From NCBI RefSeq assembly GCF_000374525.1, contig NZ_KB894570.1, positions 744,001 to 808,000 of the forward strand: DNA of 64,000 bases, in the 5' to 3' direction. Below are positions 15,888 to 24,529 of this stretch, one piece after another; the stretch's first letter is position 1, and the number at the start of each line of letters is the position of its first letter. The position numbers and the translations under genes are program-made. Under the pieces are notes generated by a model. That model was given only the letters and a program-made list of their open reading frames with translations, was not told the DNA's origin and did no database searches. The stretch comes from Amorphus coralli DSM 19760 (GTDB lineage Bacteria; Pseudomonadota; Alphaproteobacteria; Rhizobiales; Amorphaceae).

Positions 15888-16895
15888 ATGACACGTTGTA
15901 GGACTGCCTTCGTCGCGGCTGCCGCCGCCACTCTCCTCGTCGCCGCGCCCGCGGCCGCTCAGGAATATCCGTACCGTGACATCACGGACGTCGTCGTCTG
16001 GGGTGCCGGCGGCGGAACGGACTCCATCAACCGCATGATCATGGCGGAGATGGAGAAGGAACTCCCCGTCTCCATCTCCGTGACCAACCAGACCGGCGGC
16101 GTCGCCGGTTCCAACGGCATGGTCTACGTGCTCAACCAGCCTGCCGACGGCTACACGCTCGCCGGCATTTCCGAGTCCAATGTCACCGCCTCCGTCCAGG
16201 GCGGCTGGGACAAGACCTTCGACGCCTGGTACCCGTTCATCGTTGGCGGCTCGCCGGACCTGATCTCGGTTTCCGCGGACGCGCCTTACAAGACGCTAGA
16301 AGAGCTGATCGACGCCGCCAAAGCCAAGCCGGGCACCATTCCGGCCGCTGCTTCGGGCTCAGGCTCGATCCATCACCTCAACCTGCTGGCACTGGAAGAC
16401 GGCACCGGCGCCACCTTCAAGTTCGTGCCCTATGGCGGCTCCGGCCCGGCTCAGGAAGCCGCCGTTGCCGGCGAAGTTCAGGTGATCGTGACCTCGCTTG
16501 CCGAGCAGCAGGGCCTGATCAAGGGCGGCAAGATCCGTCCTCTGGCCATGCTGACCCCGGATGCCGCCACCATCGACGGCACCGAGATCCCCTCGGCTTT
16601 CGCCGCCTATCCGGGCCTGGACAAGTACCTGCCGCTGAAGCAGGCGATCGGCTTCGCCGTGCTGGCCGATGCGCCGGACGACGCCAAGAAGACGCTGACG
16701 GAAGCCTTCAAGAAGGCGATGCAGGCGGACGCCGTGCAGAGCTGGGCCAAGGACAACTACTATGACCTGTCCGGCCTGGCGGGCGACGAGGCGAGCGCCG
16801 TGTTCGCCAACCTCGAAAGCAACTTCGCCTGGACGCTCCACGAACTCGGAGCCGCGTCCGTCGATCCGGCGAAGCTCGGCATTCCCAAGCCGTAA
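15888..16895 (+). CDS. tctC: tripartite tricarboxylate transporter substrate-binding protein (TctC)
   Basis: A 335-residue Bug/TctC-family periplasmic receptor. The signal peptide is RTAFVAAAAATLLVAAPAAAQ, with the mature start EYPYRDITDVVVWGAGGGTD. The GGVAGSNGMVYV and ATFKFVPYGGSGPAQEAAVAGEV segments are the ligand-loop hallmarks. Start at 15888 follows GGGAGGAA; longer in-frame starts would run through the promoter. First gene of the rightward operon. The neighbouring kinase and aldolase suggest a C4 sugar acid rather than citrate. Confidence 0.93.
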   Translation: MTRCRTAFVAAAAATLLVAAPAAAQEYPYRDITDVVVWGAGGGTDSINRMIMAEMEKELPVSISVTNQTGGVAGSNGMVYVLNQPADGYTLAGISESNVTASVQGGWDKTFDAWYPFIVGGSPDLISVSADAPYKTLEELIDAAKAKPGTIPAAASGSGSIHHLNLLALEDGTGATFKFVPYGGSGPAQEAAVAGEVQVIVTSLAEQQGLIKGGKIRPLAMLTPDAATIDGTEIPSAFAAYPGLDKYLPLKQAIGFAVLADAPDDAKKTLTEAFKKAMQADAVQSWAKDNYYDLSGLAGDEASAVFANLESNFAWTLHELGAASVDPAKLGIPKP

Positions 16896-16970
16896 CCGCT
16901 CGCTCATGTTGTGGCCGGCCGGGCGTCCCGCGCCCGGCCGGACTGCCTTTTCCGTTCCCGGAGTAGCGTC

Positions 16971-17738
16971 ATGCACGATCGTGCGGCCTTGCGTCGGCAG
17001 GACTTCTGGACCGCACTTCTTCTGGCGGGACTGAGCCTCTTCTTCCTCTGGAAGACATCTGAGATTCCGTTCTTCCGCGCCAACGCGGCAGGCGTTGAGT
17101 CCGGCCGCTGGTACAATTCCGCGGCCATCGTCCCCTATGCCATCTTCGCGACCATCCTGGTCCTGTCGCTCGGCCTGCTCGTGACCGCGATCCGCCAGGG
17201 CGGTGCACCGTGGCTCCGCCGTGCCGTCACCGCCGACGCCGAGACCGGCGGTTTTGCCCGCCTGTGTGCGGTGGCTGCCATCATGCTCTTCTACATCTTC
17301 GCGCTGGTTCCGAGGGTGGACTTCACCATTGCCAGCGCGCTGGTGCTCCAGGCGCTCATCTATGGCTTCCACGAGACGCGGGCGCGCGCCACGGCCATCG
17401 CGGTTGTGGCGGTGGCCATCCCCGCTCTCTATGCGCTGGCAATGCATTTCCCGCGCTCCGAATGGAACACCCCGCAAGACGATGACTGGATCACGCTAGC
17501 GGCCTTCGTGATCCTCGCCGTCGTGGCCCTGGTCGAGACGCGGCTCTGCCACGGCCGCCTCGACAAGGCCATCGCGATAGCACCCGTCCTGTCCGTCCTG
17601 GTGCCGTTCCTCCTCGTGATCGCCATGGCCTTCGGCTTCCGCCAGAACGTGCCGAACCGGACCGGGCTCCTCTTCAAGCAGGTCGAGTACCACTACTACG
17701 TCACCGTGAAGCCCTGGCTCGCCGGCAAGGGGCGCTGA
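16971..17738 (+). CDS. tctB: tripartite tricarboxylate transporter small membrane subunit (TctB)
   Basis: The 255-residue membrane protein, larger than typical TctB (about 150), has five or six hydrophobic segments. The TctB domain is the first part (FWTALLLAGLSLFFLWKTSE and onwards). It lies between tctC and tctA, three bases before the latter. The role is to couple TctC to the TctA pore. The N-terminus at 16971 was chosen because the 20 residues upstream fall in untranslated-looking spacer. Confidence 0.88.
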   Translation: MHDRAALRRQDFWTALLLAGLSLFFLWKTSEIPFFRANAAGVESGRWYNSAAIVPYAIFATILVLSLGLLVTAIRQGGAPWLRRAVTADAETGGFARLCAVAAIMLFYIFALVPRVDFTIASALVLQALIYGFHETRARATAIAVVAVAIPALYALAMHFPRSEWNTPQDDDWITLAAFVILAVVALVETRLCHGRLDKAIAIAPVLSVLVPFLLVIAMAFGFRQNVPNRTGLLFKQVEYHYYVTVKPWLAGKGR

Positions 17739-17740
17739 CC

Positions 17741-19294
17741 ATGATCGATTTCGTCGTCCAGCAGTTCGCGGTCTTCCTCACCCAGATGTCGGCCCTCGCG
17801 CTCGACCCGGTCACCTATCTCTATCTGTTCGGCTCGGTGGCGCTCGGCATCGTCTTCGGTGCCCTGCCCGGTCTGACGGCGACCCTCGCGGTCACCATCC
17901 TGACCGGCTTCTTCGGCAACAAGTTTCCGGTCGAGCAGTCGCTGATCGCCCTCATCGGCGCCTATGTCGGCGCCATCTACGGCGGTTCCTACCCTTCCAT
18001 CCTGCTCAACATTCCGGGCACGGCTGCCTCGGCCGCATCCGCCCTCGACGGCTACCCGCTGACCCGTCAGGGTCGCGGTGGCGAGGCGCTCGGCCTGACC
18101 ACCACGTCGTCCGTCATCGGCACCCTGATCGGCACATTCTGTCTGCTGATCTTTGTCTGGGTTCTGCTGGCCGTCGCCCAGAACATCGCCTCGCCGGAGA
18201 AGGCGCTGCTGGCCCTTTTCGGCATCCTCGTCTCCGGCACGCTGATGAGCTCCGACCTGGTGGTGAAAGGCTGGATCGCCGGACTGATCGGTTTGGCGAT
18301 GGCCATGGTCGGCCTCGACCCGATCCTCTCTGAACACCGCTACACGTTCGGCTGGTCCTATCTCCTGAGCGGCTTCCTGGTGGTTCCCGTGCTGATGGGG
18401 GCATTCGCCATCCCGCAGATCATGACGGGGCTGCGCACCGGCCCGGTCTCCGGACGCCCGCCCCAGGTGGGCCGCATCGTTCCGCACTGGCGCACCATCT
18501 CGCGCAACATGCCGACGATCGCGCGCTCGGGCTCGCTGGGCGTTGGCATCGGCGCCCTGCCCGGCGTCGGCGAGGACGTCGCCGGCTGGGTCTCCTACGG
18601 CGTTGGCAAGAGCTTTTCCAAGGAACCCGAGAAGTTCGGCCGCGGGTCCCTGCAGGGGCTTCTTTCGGCGGAAACCGCCAACAACGCCTGCATCGGCGGC
18701 GCGCTCATTCCGCTGCTGGTGCTCGGCATTCCCGGATCGCCGCCGGCAGCGGCCCTGCTCGGCGCGCTGATGATCAACAACGTCACGCCGGGCCCGACCA
18801 TCGACCCGGACCTGATCGTACGCATCGTCGCGATCCTGGTGCTCGCCTCCCTGGCAACCTTCGCCCTCGGCCTGTTCATGGCCCGGGTCTTCATCTCGGT
18901 CCTGAAGGTGCCGCAGACGATCTTCCTGCCCGTGGTTCTCGTCCTGACCACGATCGGGTCGTTCTCGGTCGGTGGCGGCATCAACGACCTCTTCATCATG
19001 GTCATCGTCGGCCTGTTCTCCTACGCTCTCATCCGGATGGAATACCCGATCGCCCCGCTGGTCATCGGCGTCATTCTGGGCGGCCTGTTCGACGAGAGCT
19101 TCCGCCGTGCGATGCTGGTGTCCGACGGCGACCTGTCGGTCTTCGTCACCCGTCCCGGCGCCGGCATCCTCCTCTTTCTCAACGTCCTTCTCATCCTCTC
19201 CCAGGTGCCGCCTGTCCGCCGCGCCATGAAGCGCCTGGTCGCACGCGGAATTTCAGACGCCGGCGCCTCCGACCAGCCCGGGAGCCCCTCATGA
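17741..19294 (+). CDS. tctA: tripartite tricarboxylate transporter large permease (TctA)
   Basis: The 517-residue pore subunit with about twelve membrane segments. Clear TctA motifs are FGALPGLTATLAV, YGGSYPSILLNIPGTAASAA, LPGVGEDVAGWVSYG, NNACIGGALIPLLVLGIPGSPPAAALL (only part quoted as motif) and GPTIDPDLI. It acts with TctB and TctC as a cation-driven secondary importer. The stop overlaps the start of the next gene as ATGA. Confidence 0.95.
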   Translation: MIDFVVQQFAVFLTQMSALALDPVTYLYLFGSVALGIVFGALPGLTATLAVTILTGFFGNKFPVEQSLIALIGAYVGAIYGGSYPSILLNIPGTAASAASALDGYPLTRQGRGGEALGLTTTSSVIGTLIGTFCLLIFVWVLLAVAQNIASPEKALLALFGILVSGTLMSSDLVVKGWIAGLIGLAMAMVGLDPILSEHRYTFGWSYLLSGFLVVPVLMGAFAIPQIMTGLRTGPVSGRPPQVGRIVPHWRTISRNMPTIARSGSLGVGIGALPGVGEDVAGWVSYGVGKSFSKEPEKFGRGSLQGLLSAETANNACIGGALIPLLVLGIPGSPPAAALLGALMINNVTPGPTIDPDLIVRIVAILVLASLATFALGLFMARVFISVLKVPQTIFLPVVLVLTTIGSFSVGGGINDLFIMVIVGLFSYALIRMEYPIAPLVIGVILGGLFDESFRRAMLVSDGDLSVFVTRPGAGILLFLNVLLILSQVPPVRRAMKRLVARGISDAGASDQPGSPS

Positions 19295-19578
19295 CCTACT
19301 GTGTTGCCGTGACCTTCCGGTTCGAACCGGACGCGCGCGAGTCATTCATTCGCCACGTCCTCATCCAGGCGGAGGAAAGCCTCAAGGAGCCCGGCTGTCT
19401 CGTCTTCGACGTGTGGTGCGATGGCGAAAACGCCAATGAGGTGTTTCTCTACGAGGTCTACGATGATCGCGCCGCCTTCGACGCGCATCTGGCCTCCGAT
19501 CACTTCCACGCGTTCGACGCGACGGTCGCGCCGCTCCTTAGCGCCAAGACCGTGCAAACCTGGGATAGCCGCCTATGA
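19291..19578 (+). CDS. antibiotic biosynthesis monooxygenase-domain protein
   Basis: A 95-residue ferredoxin-fold ABM-domain protein, similar to YgiN-type quinol monooxygenases: VTFRFEPDARESF, EPGCLVFDVW and FLYEVYDDRAAFDAHLASDHF are the conserved positions. It overlaps tctA and the aldo/keto reductase by four bases each, so it is translated within the operon. Proteins of this family appear often in carbohydrate operons without a defined role; it may be an isomerase or mutarotase-like accessory. Confidence 0.8.
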   Translation: MTYCVAVTFRFEPDARESFIRHVLIQAEESLKEPGCLVFDVWCDGENANEVFLYEVYDDRAAFDAHLASDHFHAFDATVAPLLSAKTVQTWDSRL

Positions 19579-20609
19579 CCCGCCTCAAGCATGTCGCCCC
19601 GTTCGCCGGTCACCGCCCGGTGGCTCGCCTGTGCCTCGGCACGATGACGTTCGGCGCACGCACCGACGATGACGAGGCCGGCCGCATCCTGGAGACCTAC
19701 TTCGCGACGGGCGGCAACTTCGTCGACACCGCCGACAGCTATGCGGGCGGCGAATCGGAGCGGATGCTGGGCCGGCTTCTGCAAGACAGGCGCCGGGACG
19801 TAGTACTGGCCACGAAGGTCGGCAACCCGACGCCGGACACCGACGGCAGCAGCGGGCTCGCCGGCGACCGCATCCGGCGGGCTGCAGAGCATTCGCTGAA
19901 GCGCCTGCAGACCGAGCGCATCGACCTCTACTATCTGCACCTGGAAGACCCGACGGTGCCGCTGGAGGAGACGGTCGCGGCCGTGGGAGCGCTGGAGCGC
20001 GAAGGGCTCATCGGCGCCTGGGGCTTTTCCAACTTCCGCCCCTGGAAGATCGCCGAGATGGTCCGGCTCGCCGACGAGCTCGGGGTGGCCCGGCCCCGCG
20101 TCGCCCAGCCCTACTACCATCTCCTGAACCGGCGCATCGAGGCGGACTACCTGCCCGCCTGCCGTCATTTCGGCATCGGCGTCGTCTCCTATTCCGCGCT
20201 GGCACGCGGCGTGCTCACCGGCAAGTACCGGGACGGCACCCCGGCCGATTCCCGCGCGGCCCTCGGCGACAAGCGCATGATCGAGACGGAGTTCTTCCCG
20301 GCGACCCTGGAGCTCGCAAACCAGGTCACCGACTACGCCACGGAGACCGGCCGGACGCCCTCCGCCCTCGCCCTCAACTGGGTGCTCGCCAACGACGCCG
20401 TCCACGCCGCACTGGTGGGCCCGCGCACGCACGAGCAGCTCGTCGGCTATCTTGAGGCCTACGACACGGCCTACACGTCCGCCGACGAGGAGATGCTGAG
20501 CGGTCTCTGTCCCGCCGGCCATTCCTCGCCCCCCGGCCACAACGACCCGCGCTATCCCATGGACGGCCGCCACACCGCGTTCGCGACCGGACCGGCCGAC
20601 CATGAGTGA
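19575..20609 (+). CDS. aldo/keto reductase
   Basis: A 344-residue NADP-dependent oxidoreductase with a TIM barrel. The tetrad is visible: FVDTADSYAGGESE (Asp and Tyr), VLATKVG (Lys) and YYLHLEDP (His). GAWGFSNF and the cofactor loop ALNWVLANDAVHAALVGPRT are conserved. It overlaps both neighbours. In this operon it probably interconverts a sugar, lactol or oxo-acid intermediate; direction and substrate are unknown. Confidence 0.9.
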   Translation: MTRLKHVAPFAGHRPVARLCLGTMTFGARTDDDEAGRILETYFATGGNFVDTADSYAGGESERMLGRLLQDRRRDVVLATKVGNPTPDTDGSSGLAGDRIRRAAEHSLKRLQTERIDLYYLHLEDPTVPLEETVAAVGALEREGLIGAWGFSNFRPWKIAEMVRLADELGVARPRVAQPYYHLLNRRIEADYLPACRHFGIGVVSYSALARGVLTGKYRDGTPADSRAALGDKRMIETEFFPATLELANQVTDYATETGRTPSALALNWVLANDAVHAALVGPRTHEQLVGYLEAYDTAYTSADEEMLSGLCPAGHSSPPGHNDPRYPMDGRHTAFATGPADHE

Positions 20610-21426
20610 GGTCTACGAGGTCCACGCCCTCAAGTACGCCGAGCGCAACGCACGCACCCGCGCGGACTCCTTCCTGTTCGACGACGACCACGCCGCGCCC
20701 CATGCGATGGACTATTTTCTCTGGGTGCTGCGCAGCGACCGCCGGACCATCGTTGTGGACACCGGCTACGACACCGACGAGGCCCGCCGCCGCAACCGGC
20801 CGATCCTGATGGATCCCCCGTCGGCGCTGCGGCTTGCCGGCTTCGATCCCGACCGGATCGAGACCGTCATCCTCACCCACCTCCATTACGACCATGCCGG
20901 TGCGCTCGACCGGTTTCCCGCGGCCACCTTCCACCTCCAGTCCGCAGAGATGGCCTACGCCACCGGCCCCTGCATGTGCCACGGCACGCTGCGCATGCCG
21001 TTCACGGCCGACCATGTCTGCCAGATGGTGCGCCACGTCTACTCGGGCCGGGTGGTGTTTCACGAAGGCGATGCGGCGGTGGCACCGGGCGTCGAGGTCC
21101 TGGCCGTCGGCGGCCACTCGCGCGGGCTTCAGGCGGTCCGCGTCATGACCGCACGCGGCCCGCTGGTCCTCGCCTCCGACACGTCGCACTACTACGAGAA
21201 CTTCCTGACCGGAAAGCTGTTTCCGATCGTCGTCGATGTCGAGGCGATGCTCTCAGGCTTCGAACGGCTTCGCGGCTTCGCGGACCGGCGCGAGCTGGTC
21301 ATTCCGGGGCACGACCCGCTGGTTCGCGCGCTGTTTCCCCTGGTCAGGGACGATCCGTCCGGAGTCGCGCTGCACCGGCTCGACGCGGAGCCGCTGCGCC
21401 CGCTTCCCTCGTTCGCAGCGGAGTAG
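20602..21426 (+). CDS. metallo-beta-lactamase-fold hydrolase, N-acyl homoserine lactonase-like
   Basis: The 274-residue protein has the dinuclear zinc motif HLHYDHAG, the third-histidine region GGHSRG, the bridging aspartate in ASDTSHYYEN and a last histidine in PGHDP. The layout matches the AHL-lactonase (AttM/AiiB) group. In a sugar-acid operon a gamma- or delta-aldonolactonase activity is as likely as quorum quenching (inference). It overlaps the aldo/keto reductase by eight bases and is five bases ahead of the kinase. Confidence 0.87.
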   Translation: MSEVYEVHALKYAERNARTRADSFLFDDDHAAPHAMDYFLWVLRSDRRTIVVDTGYDTDEARRRNRPILMDPPSALRLAGFDPDRIETVILTHLHYDHAGALDRFPAATFHLQSAEMAYATGPCMCHGTLRMPFTADHVCQMVRHVYSGRVVFHEGDAAVAPGVEVLAVGGHSRGLQAVRVMTARGPLVLASDTSHYYENFLTGKLFPIVVDVEAMLSGFERLRGFADRRELVIPGHDPLVRALFPLVRDDPSGVALHRLDAEPLRPLPSFAAE

Positions 21427-21431
21427 GCCTC

Positions 21432-22691
21432 ATGCTTCTGGGATGCATCGGCGACGACTTCACCGGCTCGTCGGATCTTGCCAATACGCTCGCCAAGGGC
21501 GGGATGCGGACCATCCAGTATTCCGGAGTGCCGGCGGGTTCCGCCTCCGCCGACGTCGAGGCCGGCGTGGTGGCGCTCAAGTCGCGCACCATCCCCGCCG
21601 ACGAGGCCGTGCGCCAGTCGCTTGCGGCACTCGACTGGCTGATGGCGCAAGGCTGCCGGCAGATCGTCTTCAAGATCTGCTCCACCTTTGATTCCACCGA
21701 GCGCGGCAACATCGGACCGGTGGCGGAAGCCCTGGCCGATGCGCTGGGGGCGGAGAGCGTCGTCGTCTGCCCCGCCTTCCCCACCGCCGGACGCACCGTC
21801 TACCAGGGCCACCTGTTCGTCGGCGACAGGCTCCTGTCGGAATCCGGCATGGAAACCCATCCGCTGACACCCATGCGCGACGCGGACATCCGCCGGGTGC
21901 TGACCAGCCAGTCGCGGAGCCCCGCCGGCCATGTCGCGCATGCGATCGTCCGCGCCGGCCCGGATGCCATTGCCGCGGCCCTTGCAGACGAAGCCCGGGC
22001 CGGCCGCCGGCTTGTCGTGGTGGACGCCATCCATGACGAGGACCTCGCCACCATCGGCCGCGCCGCCCGCACCGCCCGGCTTCTGACCGGCGGATCCGGG
22101 GTAGCGCTGGGTTTGCCGGCGAACTTCGCCGACGAAGGCCTTCTCGCCGACACGACGCCAGCCTGGACCGGGATGGACGGCCCCGCCGCGGCTCTGGCGG
22201 GCTCGGTGTCCAGGGCAACGCGGGGCCAGGTCGAGCGCCACATCGAAGTCGGCCTACCGGCCCGTGCGCTGTCGCCAGATGAGATCATGGCCGGCACCGT
22301 CACCGCCGACGAGCTCGCGGGCTGGGCCCTGGCGCAGACCGGCCTGCCGCTGATCTACTCCTCCGCGGACCCGGAGGCCGTCGCCCGGGCCCAGGCGGCA
22401 CATGGCGCCGACACGCTCGCCGGCACGATCGAACGGCTGATGGCGGACACCGCCCGGGCGCTGGTGAAAGCCGGTCTGACGCGGCTCGTCTGCGCCGGAG
22501 GCGAGACCTCGGGGGCCATCGTCTCCGGCCTCGCCATCGCCTCCATGCGGATCGGGCCGGAAATCGATCCCGGCGTGCCCGCGATGATGGCCGAGGGCCG
22601 GCCGCTGGCGCTGGCGCTCAAGTCCGGCAATTTCGGCGGCCCCGATTTCTTCGAGAAGGCCGCACATATCCTGGGAGGCTCGCACGCATGA
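21432..22691 (+). CDS. otnK: four-carbon acid sugar kinase, DUF1537 (OtnK-like)
   Basis: DUF1537 kinases phosphorylate C4 acid sugars; OtnK converts 3-oxo-tetronate to its 4-phosphate. The 419-residue product has the N-terminal substrate domain signature LGCIGDDFTGSSDLAN, the FKICSTFDSTERGNIGP loop and VVCPAFPTAGRTVYQG. The C-terminal nucleotide domain has RLVCAGGETSGAIV and ALKSGNFGGPDFF. The subfamily (OtnK rather than DtnK or LtnK) is judged from the adjacent OtnC-type decarboxylase. It overlaps that gene by four bases. Confidence 0.88.
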   Translation: MLLGCIGDDFTGSSDLANTLAKGGMRTIQYSGVPAGSASADVEAGVVALKSRTIPADEAVRQSLAALDWLMAQGCRQIVFKICSTFDSTERGNIGPVAEALADALGAESVVVCPAFPTAGRTVYQGHLFVGDRLLSESGMETHPLTPMRDADIRRVLTSQSRSPAGHVAHAIVRAGPDAIAAALADEARAGRRLVVVDAIHDEDLATIGRAARTARLLTGGSGVALGLPANFADEGLLADTTPAWTGMDGPAAALAGSVSRATRGQVERHIEVGLPARALSPDEIMAGTVTADELAGWALAQTGLPLIYSSADPEAVARAQAAHGADTLAGTIERLMADTARALVKAGLTRLVCAGGETSGAIVSGLAIASMRIGPEIDPGVPAMMAEGRPLALALKSGNFGGPDFFEKAAHILGGSHA

Positions 22692-23329
22692 GCGAGGAAG
22701 CGACACTGCGCGAGGATATCTGCCGCTTCGCTCAGTCCCTCTACGCGCGCGGCCTGACGCACGGTTCCACCGGCAACATCTCCGCCCGGCTGTCGGACGG
22801 CTCGGTGCTCATCACGCCAACCGGCTCCTCCTTCGGCTTCCTCGACCCGGCGCGCCTGTCGAAGCTCGACGCCTCCCTCGCCTTCGTCAGCGGTCCGAAG
22901 CCGACGAAGGAGCTGCCGCTGCACAGCGCTCTCTATCGCACCCGGCACGAGCGGGCCGGTGCCGTCGTCCATCTTCATTCGACCTATTCGGTGGCGCTCT
23001 CCATGCTGCCGGACACCGATCCCGACGACGTGCTGCCGCCGCTCACGCCCTACGCCATCATGCAGCTCGGCCGGGTGAAGCTGCTGCCCTACTTCCGGCC
23101 GGGCGACGACGCGATGGGCCGGGCTGTCGAGGCGCTGGAGGGCACCCGCAGCGCCATCCTTCTCGCCAACCACGGGCCGGTGGTGGCCGGGCGCGACCTT
23201 GCCAGCGCGGTCTACGCGACCGAGGAGCTTGAGGCCTCGGCCCGTCTCACACTCCTGACGCGTGACATGAAACCGTGCCCGCTCTCGTGCGATGCTGTCG
23301 CCGAGTTGCGGGCCCGGCATCCGGACTGA
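22688..23329 (+). CDS. otnC: class II aldolase family protein, 3-oxo-tetronate 4-phosphate decarboxylase-like (OtnC)
   Basis: OtnC decarboxylates 3-oxo-tetronate 4-phosphate to dihydroxyacetone phosphate. The 213-residue protein shows GSTGNISAR, ITPTGSSFG, the acid KELPLHSALYR, the zinc pair HLHSTYS and the third ligand in LLANHGPVV. Length and motifs match OtnC/fuculose-aldolase relatives. It is directly downstream of the kinase with an ATGA overlap, the classic OtnK-OtnC pairing. Other class II aldolase reactions are possible. Confidence 0.86.
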   Translation: MSEEATLREDICRFAQSLYARGLTHGSTGNISARLSDGSVLITPTGSSFGFLDPARLSKLDASLAFVSGPKPTKELPLHSALYRTRHERAGAVVHLHSTYSVALSMLPDTDPDDVLPPLTPYAIMQLGRVKLLPYFRPGDDAMGRAVEALEGTRSAILLANHGPVVAGRDLASAVYATEELEASARLTLLTRDMKPCPLSCDAVAELRARHPD

Positions 23330-23387
23330 TCCGGGCCCCCGGACGCCCCGAGACTGAGTTTTTCGCGCGACGCGCCAGGAGACGACC

Positions 23388-23771
23388 ATGACCGAGCCGG
23401 AGCGACGCGGGACGATCGCGCTGATCGCGCACGACGGAAAGAAAGCGGAGATGGTCGACTGGGCGCGGGCCTGCGAGGCGCAGCTCGTCGGCTGGAAGAT
23501 CGTCGCCACCGGCACCACCGGGCGCACCATCGCCGAGGCCGTGCCGAGCCTCCACATCACCTGCCTGAAGAGCGGCCCGCTCGGTGGCGACCAGCAGGTG
23601 GGTGCCCTGATCGCGGAGGAGGTGCTGGCAGCGCTGATCTTCTTCATTGATCCGCTGTCCGCCCTGCCTCACGATGTCGACGTGAAGGCGCTGACGCGGC
23701 TGGCGACGGTCTACGATCTGCCGCTGGCCTGCAACCCCTCCACCGCGACCCTCATCATCAAGGGCCTCTGA
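23388..23771 (+). CDS. mgsA: methylglyoxal synthase
   Basis: MgsA converts dihydroxyacetone phosphate to methylglyoxal and phosphate. The 127-residue protein contains [20 protein letters not shown], the phosphate-binding [12 protein letters not shown] with catalytic Asp, and [15 protein letters not shown]. The C-terminus reads [13 protein letters not shown], close to the usual PLATNVATAD. It is 58 bases after otnC with its own ribosome site (CAGGAGA). The OtnC product is exactly its substrate, so co-transcription may provide an overflow route. Confidence 0.93.
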   Translation: MTEPERRGTIALIAHDGKKAEMVDWARACEAQLVGWKIVATGTTGRTIAEAVPSLHITCLKSGPLGGDQQVGALIAEEVLAALIFFIDPLSALPHDVDVKALTRLATVYDLPLACNPSTATLIIKGL

Positions 23772-24194
23772 CACCCGCCGGTTCGCGGCGCGGCACGCCT
23801 GGCCTGCATCCGCCGGGCGGACCCGGAAGCGGCGCTTGCGGCTTGCCCTCAGACCCTCAGCGTCAGCCGTCCGGTGACCGCGTTGTCGGAGAGGCCCAAG
23901 CCGAACTGGCTGTCATCGGCGACGCCCAGGGTGGCGCTGGCAAGGCACAGCGTCGAATGCGCCACCTCGGTCGTGTCACTCTGGATGCTGAGCGCAGCCA
24001 ACCGAACGGCTTATCCATCCCCCACCGGAGGCCGGAATCCCTAAGGCTGTGACATTTCTGGTAAAATCGCCCCAAAGTCGCATTGGCGTTTTCGCAGCCC
24101 TGCCGTTGTGCGTGTCAAAAGGCTCGACGCAGACGCGACGGCCGTACTAGGCAAGGAAAAGCCGACCGACCCTCCCCAGATCACAGGACGCCCG
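23772..24194. other. 423-base non-coding stretch with a possible gene remnant
   Basis: The first 75 bases are plain spacer. On the minus strand 23849-24003 is an open stretch of about 50 codons (see the remnant entry). GGTAAAATCGCCCC at 24060-24073 resembles a sequence upstream of the gene at 28720 and may hold the -10 (TAAAAT) for the small exported protein. Confidence 0.5.
23849..24003 (-). pseudogene. possible remnant of a C-terminal coding region
   Basis: A minus-strand frame reads AALSIQSDTTEVAHSTLC and ends SDNAVTGRLTLRV before a TGA at 23849. Its composition is protein-like, but a TAA lies just upstream in frame and only a TTG could start it. It looks like the tail of a lost gene. I recognise no family. 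Confidence 0.25.
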
Positions 24195-24482
24195 ATGTTC
24201 CGCACCCTCGCCCTCGTAACTACGACCCTTGCCTTGTCGTGCGCCGCCGCCGGCGCTCAGGACGCCGCGAAGGAGGCTCCCGTCGATCCGGCCCTCATCA
24301 ACCAGCAGGAGCAGTCGCAGGGCCTTCCCTCCATCGCCGAAGAGGCAGCCGAATCCGGCGCGGCGACCTCGGGTCCCGACGGCGAGGAGCGGATGATGGA
24401 CGAGATGGAGAGCGCGGAGAACCAGGACGGCTGCACGCCCGACGACGACCCCGCGGTCTGCGACGGCGAACTCCTCGACTGA
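24195..24482 (+). CDS. small exported acidic hypothetical protein
   Basis: A 95-residue protein with a signal peptide (MFRTLALVTTTLALSCAAAGAQ, cleaved near GAQ) and an acidic, low-complexity mature part. Two cysteines (QDGCTPDDDPAVCDGELLD) near the end could form one disulfide in the periplasm. ATG 24195 is chosen over an upstream in-frame start because it begins the signal peptide. It stands alone, convergent with the following hydrolase gene. Function unknown. Confidence 0.65.
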   Translation: MFRTLALVTTTLALSCAAAGAQDAAKEAPVDPALINQQEQSQGLPSIAEEAAESGAATSGPDGEERMMDEMESAENQDGCTPDDDPAVCDGELLD

Positions 24483-24529
24483 GCCTGCGCGACCGACCGG
24501 CGCCCCAAGGGACGCCCGCCGGCGGTCGC

